Of a stretch of 64,000 nt of DNA, positions 9,267 through 16,340 are shown in pieces (positions within the stretch are counted from its first letter, which is position 1; each line of letters begins with the position of its first letter). Location of the stretch: NCBI RefSeq assembly GCF_003570725.1, contig NZ_QWVS01000002.1, positions 434,001 through 498,000 on the forward strand. Reading direction: 5' to 3'. A program made the position numbers and the translations under genes. This DNA comes from Peribacillus asahii (GTDB lineage Bacteria > Bacillota > Bacilli > Bacillales > DSM-1321). The notes below the pieces were generated by a model. It worked only from the letters and a program-made list of their open reading frames with translations, searched no databases and had not been told where the DNA came from.

Positions 9267-9839
9267 TCATGGGGTAGACGTTCGGAATACTGTGTTTGTT
9301 GTCACAACTTGATGAACAGGCAAATCATGTGCCTCAATCGGCAAATTTTCGACTAATTGACATTCATAAGCAAGTGCAAGAGTCGTTCCTTGAAAAGAAA
9401 CAAGGAATCGATCATAATAGCCGCCGCCAAATCCTAAACGATATCCTTCTTTTGTAAAGGCTAATCCAGGTACAATTAATACATCTATTTCTGCTGAATC
9501 CACGCACACCGTTTCAGCAATAGGCTCTAGTAAATTAGAATACACCGATTCTAACTGTTGAAATGAGGTAATCTCTTTGAATTCCATCACTTTCGTTTGC
9601 GGATAACATTTTGGTACAGCTACTTTCTTCCCTTCACTCCATGCTTGCTCAATAATAGAGGCCGTTGGCACTTCCGGAGGAACAGCAATCGTTATTCCGA
9701 TCACTTTCGCCTTTTTCCATTCTTCAAGGTGAAATAATTGCTCAGTGATTTGATTCGTATACTTTATACGCTGTTCTTCTGAAAGCCTTTCAAGAGTAGC
9801 TTTCATATCATTCCTAATCTTTCGTTTCATTTCCTTCAC
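9267..9839 (-). CDS. yqgN: 5-formyltetrahydrofolate cyclo-ligase (YqgN)
   Basis: A 190-residue cytoplasmic enzyme that turns 5-formyl-THF into 5,10-methenyl-THF using ATP, returning the storage folate to one-carbon metabolism. The family signature FGGGYYDRFL is present, with the N-terminal Lys/Arg-rich helix (MKRKIRNDMK) and the VPGLAF strand. I place the start at GTG 9839, with AAGGAG 8 bases upstream; a GTG at 9848 overlaps that site, and ATG 9830 is the other choice. Confidence 0.9.
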   Translation of the reverse strand: MKEMKRKIRNDMKATLERLSEEQRIKYTNQITEQLFHLEEWKKAKVIGITIAVPPEVPTASIIEQAWSEGKKVAVPKCYPQTKVMEFKEITSFQQLESVYSNLLEPIAETVCVDSAEIDVLIVPGLAFTKEGYRLGFGGGYYDRFLVSFQGTTLALAYECQLVENLPIEAHDLPVHQVVTTNTVFRTSTP

Positions 9840-9920
9840 GTTTCTCACTCCTTTTTATAATGTATTTTAGTTGTTCATTATCTCGACTTAACTACATACA
9901 ACTGAGCAAAAAATTTACAT

Positions 9921-9950
9921 AAAAAAAACAACAGGAAAACTCCTGTTGCT
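9921..9950 (-). terminator. Terminator of rpmG
   Basis: An 8-bp stem (9929-9936 with 9941-9948) with a 4-base loop lies directly after the rpmG stop and is followed on the minus strand by eight T residues. Confidence 0.9.
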
Positions 9951-10099
9951 TACTTTGTTTCACGGTGAAGCGTGCTGCGTTTTTCTCTTGAGCAGTATTT
10001 TTTAAGCTCTAAACGATCTGGATTATTACGTTTATTTTTTTTAGAAATATAGTTACGATCTCCACATTCAGTGCAAGCTAATGTAATATTTACGCGCAT
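9950..10099 (-). CDS. rpmG: 50S ribosomal protein L33
   Basis: A 49-residue ribosomal protein of the large subunit (E-site region). It reads [17 protein letters not shown] at the start and TLHRETK at the end, both typical of L33. GGAGGG lies 9 bases before ATG 10099. The zinc ribbon is incomplete: the first pair CTEC is present, but the second is Cys-Ser-Arg-Glu, so three of four cysteines remain. It matches the rpmGA locus of B. subtilis next to yqgN. Confidence 0.95.
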   Translation of the reverse strand: MRVNITLACTECGDRNYISKKNKRNNPDRLELKKYCSREKRSTLHRETK

Positions 10100-10202
10100 G
10101 TGTATTTCCCTCCAAACATATTAACATTTTGTACATAGGACTCATCTATAATAGCATTATTCTCGTTGAAATGCTAGTCTGTTTTTTGGGAAATCATATG
10201 TT

Positions 10203-10808
10203 TCAGAATTCTTTTTGAATTGCTTGAAACAATTCGCGGTTAAGAAACTGAGCTTCTTCCTTTGTATCAGCATGAATGGCCCAAGCAACCACTTCTACGC
10301 ATTCTAACGGTAAGATTTCTGATTCGAGAGTAAAAATACTGGTTACTTGACCTTTTGCGAGCGGTGAATAGAATAATAGACCTTCCCTTAAAGATTTGAA
10401 GCAACCATTTTCATAGAGTCCACCTTTACCTTGGATACAGTACTGTGCGATTCCTTTGCCTTTCATCACGCCTCCTAGTAAAGCAACAGAATTGGGTGCA
10501 ACATGCATAATGGCTTGCTCATGAGGGCTATAAAAAGCAACAGCCTGACGTTCGAAAGCGTTTTCATACTGAAAGAATACTTTAGGGGATTTCACCTCTA
10601 AAGTCGTATTTTTAATGGTGAACTTGGAATACATAATTTTTTGTTTTGTAAAGGATTGTAGAAGTGTACGAACTCCTCCTTCAGGATGGCTCATCATATC
10701 TTCCTCTGAATACCAATCAAAGCTTTCATCCATCCATAACCCTGCTTTTAATGTCTTACGAGGTAATTCCCGGCTATTATGCTCAATGTACGCTGACAGT
10801 GCATTCAT
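10203..10808 (-). CDS. Unrecognised soluble protein
   Basis: A 201-residue protein without signal peptide or membrane segment. I recognise no domain. The middle (about 90-150) is glycine-rich and beta-like (NSVALLGGVMKGKG); the C-terminus is helical and acidic. The upstream region has only a modest purine-rich site (AAGGGATGATC) before ATG 10808. In B. subtilis this place, between rpmGA and the pst genes, is held by other genes (yqgM, yqgL), so the gene may be lineage specific. Confidence 0.6.
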   Translation of the reverse strand: MNALSAYIEHNSRELPRKTLKAGLWMDESFDWYSEEDMMSHPEGGVRTLLQSFTKQKIMYSKFTIKNTTLEVKSPKVFFQYENAFERQAVAFYSPHEQAIMHVAPNSVALLGGVMKGKGIAQYCIQGKGGLYENGCFKSLREGLLFYSPLAKGQVTSIFTLESEILPLECVEVVAWAIHADTKEEAQFLNRELFQAIQKEF

Positions 10809-11105
10809 GTGATCATCCCTTTCTTAAAATTAAGTTTATAACATGTTAGTGAAACATTATTCAGTGGGAGTTTTATTTGTCCCTTACTTATCCTTTTTTA
10901 ATGGTTTGCCGCTTCGAAGCAAGGAGCCTAACGAACTACTAATCCGTTCCAAAATACAGAATTTTCAATATTTTTAACTTAATATAATGTTATCACTGAA
11001 TAGTCATATGGACAATAAACACTTTTTGTCGAATCTTAACTTTTTTCGCGAACATTCTTTGAACAAAGGTGAAAACACTATATAAAGACTCAGTTCTTTT
11101 TACCT

Positions 11106-11200
11106 ATAAAGTAAAACTTTCACTGATGATTAGCCGCGTCCTGCGCAGTCACTAAGATTTCCGCTTCGCTTCAATCAAGTGACAGTACGACAAAAATAGA
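11106..11200. repeat. Degenerate copy of the dispersed intergenic repeat
   Basis: CACTGATGATTAGCCGCGTC at about 11121 is close to CACTGATGGTTAGTCACGTT at 22107. The right end AAGTGACAGTACGACAAA resembles AAGTGTGGGACAAA of that copy. Confidence 0.4.
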
Positions 11201-11230
11201 TAATTCCTCCCAGGTCATATTAAAGCAAGA

Positions 11231-11260
11231 TTGTCCTTTTTCATAAGAAATGTGTAGAAT
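11231..11260 (+). promoter_or_regulatory. SigA-type promoter for the gene pair at 11300
   Basis: A -35 box TTGTCC (11231-11236) and a -10 box TAGAAT (11255-11260) are separated by 18 bases, 39 bases before the start codon at 11300. Confidence 0.65.
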
Positions 11261-11299
11261 AGAGGTATATATATCTAATTTTAACGTCGAGGTGAAAAC

Positions 11300-11689
11300 A
11301 TGGAGTGGATTATACTCTCTCTATTTTCCTTGGCTATTGTCTTGCTGATCATTTCATTCATAAAAAAAGACAAAGTAGCCAAGTTAGAAGAAGAACTAGA
11401 ACAAGTAACACTAACTCATATGCAGGACATCTTTCAATTAAAGAAAAAAGTGAAAATCCTTGAAGAGGAGCTTTTAATTCAGGACGAACCTAAATATCGC
11501 TCAACTTCTGTACCTTATCAACCTCTTTCAACAACCCAACCAATTAATGAAATTATCAAAAGCCAGGTAGCTGCACTCTATCGTCAAGGCCGTTCTTTAG
11601 AACAAATTGAGAAACAGTCTACTTTAACAAAAGAACAAATTATTCAGGTGATTGAAGAACAGGGATTGCGAGGATTAGAGCATGAGTAA
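11300..11689 (+). CDS. Membrane-anchored coiled-coil protein with C-terminal helix-turn-helix-like segment
   Basis: A 129-residue protein with one N-terminal membrane segment (about 3-20), a coiled coil (about 23-62, rich in Lys/Glu heptads), a flexible Pro/Thr linker and a C-terminal helical module (VAALYRQGRSLEQIEKQS) like that of DUF6115/DUF2802 proteins such as YlxL. GAGGTG lies 7 bases before ATG 11300. Its last codons overlap the next gene by 8 bases, so the two are translationally coupled. The place beside pstB suggests correspondence to yqzD of B. subtilis, but I cannot confirm that by sequence. Confidence 0.7.
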   Translation: MEWIILSLFSLAIVLLIISFIKKDKVAKLEEELEQVTLTHMQDIFQLKKKVKILEEELLIQDEPKYRSTSVPYQPLSTTQPINEIIKSQVAALYRQGRSLEQIEKQSTLTKEQIIQVIEEQGLRGLEHE

Positions 11690-12158
11690 CGCAATACTTC
11701 GAGCTTTTGCTGCTGGTATTATTTTTTCAAGCGCTCTTATCGCCGGGTTTTATTACGGAAACGATTTACATCAAGATCGTACAATCACTGCAATGGATGC
11801 TAAAAAGATGTTAGAAGAGCAAGATTACATCGTCATGAAAGAAACGGCCGCTATAAACAAAGCAGAACCAACATCAGAGAAAGAAGTAAAACAAGAAACT
11901 GTAGAAGCGTCCAACAATATAGCTAAAAAACAAGAACAGCAAAAAAAGGCTGTCAAAACTTATACGCTACAAGTTAAATACAAAATGACAGTGCAAGAAA
12001 TCGCCGAAACGTTGGCAACGGAAAAAATTATTGATGATGCAGCAGGATTTCAAAACTATATGAACAAAAACGGACTAACACGACGCGTTCAAGTCGATGA
12101 ATTTGTCGTAACAAGCGATATGAGCTATGAAGAATTAGGACATCTCTTAACTCATTAG
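11682..12158 (+). CDS. Membrane-anchored protein with an MltG-like LysM subdomain and no catalytic domain
   Basis: A 158-residue protein: an N-terminal membrane segment or uncleaved signal (about 5-25), an acidic/Lys-rich linker (about 45-95), and a C-terminal domain (about 98-157) resembling the small LysM-like domain of the lytic transglycosylase MltG/YceG (MTVQEIAETLATEKII, then MSYEELGHLL). The transglycosylase domain that normally follows is absent. It starts at ATG 11682 inside the previous gene. By position it may be B. subtilis yqzC. A peptidoglycan-binding role is an inference. Confidence 0.65.
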   Translation: MSNAILRAFAAGIIFSSALIAGFYYGNDLHQDRTITAMDAKKMLEEQDYIVMKETAAINKAEPTSEKEVKQETVEASNNIAKKQEQQKKAVKTYTLQVKYKMTVQEIAETLATEKIIDDAAGFQNYMNKNGLTRRVQVDEFVVTSDMSYEELGHLLTH

Positions 12159-12165
12159 AAAACGG

Positions 12166-12209
12166 AGCGTAGCTAAAAATGGCATGGACTTATCCTTTTT
12201 AGTTATGCT
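12166..12209. terminator. Probable terminator between the convergent yqzC-like gene and pstB
   Basis: A 14-bp stem (12166-12179 with 12196-12209, two G-U pairs) with a 16-base loop lies just after the stop at 12158. T residues in the right arm and a T-rich flank support termination on the plus strand. Confidence 0.55.
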
Positions 12210-12224
12210 TTCTTCATCTTCAAA

Positions 12225-12277
12225 ATAAAGTGAAACTTCTATCAACGGGGGCTTACTGCTCGTTAAGTGCGGGATAA
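12225..12277. repeat. Copy 2 of the dispersed intergenic repeat
   Basis: ATAAAGTGAAACTTCTATCA followed by GGGGGCTT and CGTTAAGTGCGGGATAAA matches both ends of the copy at 3158-3264, here without the inner insert. Confidence 0.55.
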
Positions 12278-12362
12278 AGAAGCTAACAAATATCGGACTG
12301 TTATGAGAATAACCAAAAAGGCCAGATATTGAATCCCGCCCCCAAAAGAGTGCTTGTTCGCT

Positions 12363-13148
12363 TCACCCAAAGCGACCGCTAATATAATCTTCCGTTCTTT
12401 GATCACTTGGACGAGAAAAAATGGTATTTGTATTATTATATTCAATCACTTCTCCATTCAAGAAAAACGCCGTGCGATCTGAAATCCGAGCAGCTTGTTG
12501 CATATTATGCGTCACGATAATAATACTGTAGTGCTCTTTAAGCTGTTGGACGAGTTCTTCTACTTTTAACGTTGAAATAGGATCGAGCGCTGAAGTCGGT
12601 TCATCCATTAAAATTACATCCGGTTCAATGGCTAAACAACGAGCAATACATAAACGTTGTTGTTGTCCACCAGATAATCCGTACGCATTGTCATGAAGAC
12701 GATCTTTCACTTCATCCCAAATCGCTGCCCCACGTAAACTTTTTTCAACTACTTCATCTAACACTTTTTTATTTCTAATTCCATGAATTTTTGGTCCATA
12801 GGCAACATTTTCATAAATAGACTTTGGAAATGGATTCGGCTTTTGGAACACCATACCAACTTGCGTACGCAACTCTTCTACTTTATATGATTTATCTAAT
12901 ATGTTTCGATTGCGATATTTGATTTCCCCGGAAGTTCGGACATCAGGAGTCAGCTCAACCATACGGTTTAATGTTTTTAAATATGTGGATTTCCCGCATC
13001 CAGATGGTCCAATGATAGCCGTAACCTCATTTTGATGGATATCTAATTCAATATTTTTTAAAGCATGTTTTTCTCCGTACCATAAATTTAACTGAGACGT
13101 TTCATATACCTTCTCTTTAGATAATTGAGACACGACCGTTTTGTCCAT
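12363..13148 (-). CDS. pstB: Phosphate ABC transporter ATP-binding protein PstB
   Basis: This is the cytoplasmic ATPase that powers high-affinity phosphate import with PstC-PstA. It has Walker A GPSGCGKS (about 47-54), signature LSGGQQQR, Walker B VILMDEP and the switch His in IIVTHNM. I place the start at ATG 13148 (261 residues), with GAGG 8 bases upstream, because the conserved part begins about 15 residues later. In-frame ATGs at 13187 and 13208 (the latter overlapping the pstA stop as TAATG) are possible. Only one pstB is present; B. subtilis has two in tandem. Confidence 0.92.
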   Translation of the reverse strand: MDKTVVSQLSKEKVYETSQLNLWYGEKHALKNIELDIHQNEVTAIIGPSGCGKSTYLKTLNRMVELTPDVRTSGEIKYRNRNILDKSYKVEELRTQVGMVFQKPNPFPKSIYENVAYGPKIHGIRNKKVLDEVVEKSLRGAAIWDEVKDRLHDNAYGLSGGQQQRLCIARCLAIEPDVILMDEPTSALDPISTLKVEELVQQLKEHYSIIIVTHNMQQAARISDRTAFFLNGEVIEYNNTNTIFSRPSDQRTEDYISGRFG

Positions 13149-13207
13149 ATTAAAAGCCTCACTTGTTCTCAATAACGTCATATTCATGATTCGTTGTCTT
13201 CCCTTCA

Positions 13208-14086
13208 TTAATATCTTTTTTGGAACTTATTACGTATGAAAACAGCAATGGAATTCATAAAAATCAACAAGAACAGTAAAACGAGAATACCCGCAGCTGC
13301 TACACTTTGAAATTCTTCTTGCGGACGTGAAGTCCAATTGTAAATTTGCATCGGTAAAACGGTAAACGTATCAAATACGTTTTTTGGTAAAAAGGCGATA
13401 AACATCGGAATACCAACTACAACGAGCGGTGCTGTTTCCCCAACGGCTCTAGATAGAGCTAAAATACTTCCGGTTAAAATCCCTGGGATTGCAGCTGGTA
13501 ATACAACACGAACAATAGTCTGCCACTTCGTTGCTCCCATTCCATACGATGCTTCACGTAACTCACGCGGCACAGAACGAATTGCTTCCTGAGCAGCGAC
13601 AATAATAACAGGTAATACGAGAAGGCTCATCGTTAATCCTGCCGCTAAAACAGAACGATCTAAAGCAAGCGCTCGAACAAAAATTGTAAGTCCTAACAAT
13701 CCAAAAATAATTGATGGTACACCTGCAAGATTTGAAATGTTTAATTTAATAAAGGAAGTAAACCAGTTTTTCTTTGCATACTCTTCTAAATAAATCGCTG
13801 TCCCTAAGCCAAGTAACAGCGCGACAGGTGCTACAACGATCATTAACCAAATCGATCCGATTAGCGCAGCCTTAATTCCCGCTTCCTCCGGCCTTCTTGA
13901 AGCGAAGTTTTGGAAGAAATCCCAATCTAGATAACCAATTCCTTGAGCGAATATCCGATACAATAAAATACCGAGTACGAGAAGTCCGAATGTGGTTGCT
14001 AAGAAAAATAACCCTTTTAGAATCGTGTTCCTCACAAGTCTTATAGGCATTTTCTTTGCCACAATTGTTTTATCAATAAGCTTCAT
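13208..14086 (-). CDS. pstA: Phosphate ABC transporter permease PstA
   Basis: A 292-residue inner-membrane permease with about six membrane segments. The ABC-permease EAA loop is visible as [22 protein letters not shown] (about 180-200), where it contacts PstB. GGGAGG lies 11 bases before ATG 14086. It sits between pstC (3 bases upstream) and pstB in the pst operon. Confidence 0.93.
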   Translation of the reverse strand: MKLIDKTIVAKKMPIRLVRNTILKGLFFLATTFGLLVLGILLYRIFAQGIGYLDWDFFQNFASRRPEEAGIKAALIGSIWLMIVVAPVALLLGLGTAIYLEEYAKKNWFTSFIKLNISNLAGVPSIIFGLLGLTIFVRALALDRSVLAAGLTMSLLVLPVIIVAAQEAIRSVPRELREASYGMGATKWQTIVRVVLPAAIPGILTGSILALSRAVGETAPLVVVGIPMFIAFLPKNVFDTFTVLPMQIYNWTSRPQEEFQSVAAAGILVLLFLLIFMNSIAVFIRNKFQKRY

Positions 14087-14089
14087 GAT

Positions 14090-15025
14090 TTAGTATTCCT
14101 CCCTAACTTTGCGAGAGATGTACTGAGCTAGTAAATTCATAACAAGAGTGAAGAGGAATAACGTCATACCTACAGCGTAAATACTATAATAAATCGTTGT
14201 TCCATATCCTGCATCTCCTGTACTTACTTGCACAATATAAGCAGTCATTGTTTGAATAGAGGTTGTTACATCCATATTCAAACTTGGTGTCGACCCACCA
14301 GCAACACTTACAATCATCGTTTCACCAATCGCTCTTGATAACGCTAGAACAATAGAAGCAACAATTCCAGAAATAGCAGCAGGAAGGACCACTTTTAAAG
14401 TTACCTCTAATTTGGTTGATCCTAACGCCAATGCACCTTCACGCATAGTACGTGGTACAGAAACAAGGGCATCTTCTGATAGTGAAGCAATCATCGGCGT
14501 AATCATAATTCCAACGACAAGTCCTGGACTTAATGCATTAAACATCTCTAGCGAAGGAAAGATGGATCGTAATACCGGTGTCACAAAGGTTAAAGCGAAA
14601 AACCCATATACAATAGTCGGTACTCCAGCTAATATTTCTAGAATCGGTTTAATCACTCTACGTGTTTTCTCTGAAGCATATTCACTCAAGTAAATGGCCG
14701 TTGCCAGCCCGATTGGAACAGCAACTAAAGCAGCAATCATTGTTATTTTTAAGGTACCTAGGACAAGTGGCATTACCCCGTAAGAAGCAGCCTCAGCAAA
14801 GGGATACCATTTATCTGCAGTAAAAAATTCTGAAACAGATACTTCTTTAAAGAAAGTTATTGTTTCAAAGATTAACGTAAAAACAATCCCTAATGTAGTT
14901 AATATTGAAACAGCTGCAGTTAATGAAAGAATAGATGGAATAAATCTTTCTATTTGAATACGTTTCTTTTGCTTACGCTCTTGAATCATTTCCCGTATAG
15001 AATACTGAGCTTGTTGTACTCGCAA
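14090..15025 (-). CDS. pstC: Phosphate ABC transporter permease PstC
   Basis: A 311-residue permease partner of PstA with about six membrane segments and an EAA-type loop (EGALALGSTKLEVTLKVVLP). The start is TTG 15025: AAGGAG lies 8 bases before it. The longer reading to 15052 would put this site inside the gene. The N-terminus is cytoplasmic and basic (ERKQKKR), as in B. subtilis PstC. Confidence 0.92.
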   Translation of the reverse strand: MRVQQAQYSIREMIQERKQKKRIQIERFIPSILSLTAAVSILTTLGIVFTLIFETITFFKEVSVSEFFTADKWYPFAEAASYGVMPLVLGTLKITMIAALVAVPIGLATAIYLSEYASEKTRRVIKPILEILAGVPTIVYGFFALTFVTPVLRSIFPSLEMFNALSPGLVVGIMITPMIASLSEDALVSVPRTMREGALALGSTKLEVTLKVVLPAAISGIVASIVLALSRAIGETMIVSVAGGSTPSLNMDVTTSIQTMTAYIVQVSTGDAGYGTTIYYSIYAVGMTLFLFTLVMNLLAQYISRKVREEY

Positions 15026-15109
15026 AATTGTAACTCCTTCCTCATTCACCATTTAGCAAATGCAAGATGAGAAGCAAGATACTTCCCACCTTCTCGCTAA
15101 ATTTAAAGC

Positions 15110-16075
15110 TTATTTCTTAAGTTGAGTCACTGCTTCTAAATCTTTATCGTATTCTTTATCATCCAAAGAAATGTAACCTACTTCTTCTGAAAGCTCACCA
15201 GCATTCTCAACCATAAACTCTACAAAATCTGCTACTTGCTCTTTATCAGCTACTGATTTGTTTGCTACATATGTGAATAATGGGCGAGATAGAGGTGCAT
15301 ATTCCCCGCTTTTAATCGTTTCATGCGTTGGTTCAACTGCACCATTACCATTATCGATTGGGACAACCTTTAATGAATCTTGATTTTCCGCATAGTATGC
15401 ATATCCAAAGAAACCAATAGCATTTTTATCACCTTTTAAGCCTTGAACAAGAACATTATCATCTTCTGAAAGAGTAGCATTTTCAACAAGTGGCTCTTCT
15501 TCTAAAATGACTTCATTGAAGTAATCGTATGTTCCAGAATCCGTTCCTGGCGAGTAGAATTTAATCTCTTCTTTCGGCCATTCTGGGCGAATATCCGACC
15601 ATTTCTTCACTTTTCCATCTTCTACCCACAGTTTTTTCAGTTCATCAACTGTTAAGTAATCAACGAAATCATTTTCTTTATTTACAACAATGGATAAACC
15701 ATCATAAGCTAGTTCTAGTTCCGTAAAATCAATTTTATTTTTTTCTAATTGAGTTTTTTCTTCATCTTTAACAGGTCGTGATGCATTACTTAAATCTGTT
15801 TCACCTGCGATAAATTTCTCAAAGCCTCCGCCCGTTCCAGAGAAACCAACTGATACCTTTACATCAGGCTGTTGCGCCATATATTCTTCAGCGATAGCTT
15901 CCATAATTGGATAAACCGTTGAAGATCCATCAATTGCGATTTCACCTTGTAATGGTTTGTCCGTTTCACTTGCACTGCTGTTGCTATCCTTTGCACTATC
16001 AGAACCACATGCAGCTGTTACAGCCATAGCTCCCCCGATAATTGTTGCGAATGCTGCAAATTTAAGACGTTTCAT
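15110..16075 (-). CDS. pstS: Phosphate-binding lipoprotein PstS
   Basis: This is the extracellular lipid-anchored phosphate receptor of the Pst transporter. A lipoprotein signal peptide ends in TAAC with Cys23. The phosphate-binding motifs DGSSTVYP and [10 protein letters not shown] and the region [11 protein letters not shown] are present. ATG 16075 has AGGGGG upstream; the longer reading to 16126 runs into the promoter. It is the first gene of the pstS-C-A-B operon, preceded by a Pho box array. Confidence 0.95.
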   Translation of the reverse strand: MKRLKFAAFATIIGGAMAVTAACGSDSAKDSNSSASETDKPLQGEIAIDGSSTVYPIMEAIAEEYMAQQPDVKVSVGFSGTGGGFEKFIAGETDLSNASRPVKDEEKTQLEKNKIDFTELELAYDGLSIVVNKENDFVDYLTVDELKKLWVEDGKVKKWSDIRPEWPKEEIKFYSPGTDSGTYDYFNEVILEEEPLVENATLSEDDNVLVQGLKGDKNAIGFFGYAYYAENQDSLKVVPIDNGNGAVEPTHETIKSGEYAPLSRPLFTYVANKSVADKEQVADFVEFMVENAGELSEEVGYISLDDKEYDKDLEAVTQLKK

Positions 16076-16143
16076 CAATTTTCCCCCTGAATGATTAATT
16101 ATCTTTCCTACAATTACAGGATACAATGGTACTATTAATTCCT

Positions 16144-16182
16144 TTTGAACAGAACGTTAAGATTACATAAAGAAAGTGTAAA
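16144..16182 (-). promoter_or_regulatory. PhoP-binding array (Pho boxes) upstream of pstS
   Basis: Four hexamers on the minus strand are spaced exactly 11 bases apart: TTTACA (16182-16177), TTTATG (16171-16166), TTAACG (16160-16155) and TTCAAA (16149-16144), each separated by 5 bases. This is the architecture of Bacillus PhoP sites (TT[ATC]ACA with 5-base spacers). A fifth weaker box TTAAGT lies in register at 16193-16188. The array ends 68 bases before the pstS start, so PhoP-P should activate the operon under phosphate limitation. Confidence 0.8.
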
Positions 16183-16273
16183 TGGATACTTAATATTTGG
16201 ACTTTGTTAAACAAAACGCTGAGTTAGACACTTAAAACAACTAATATGTATATGCTTCCTATCAAATAGACAA

Positions 16274-16307
16274 TAAAAAAACACGCTTCTGAATCAAAAG
16301 CGTGTTT
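16274..16307 (-). terminator. Terminator of pbpA
   Basis: A 10-bp stem (16279-16288 with 16298-16307) with a 9-base loop is followed on the minus strand by a T run (16274-16280), 33 bases after the pbpA stop. Confidence 0.85.
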
Positions 16308-16340
16308 CTCATTTATTATTCATTTGTTGAGCTTTCACTC

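Larger units (their letters stand above)
10809..11299. other. Intergenic region before the yqzD/yqzC-like pair
   Basis: About 490 bases without a convincing gene. It contains a degenerate repeat copy (11106-11200), AT-rich sequence, and a SigA-type promoter at 11231-11260. Nothing else is supported. Confidence 0.6.

Noticed and set aside
12363-16075. Possible mobile or horizontally acquired transport island
   Set aside because: The pst operon is syntenic with B. subtilis, has host-like codon use, and is flanked by no integrase, tRNA or insertion sequence.
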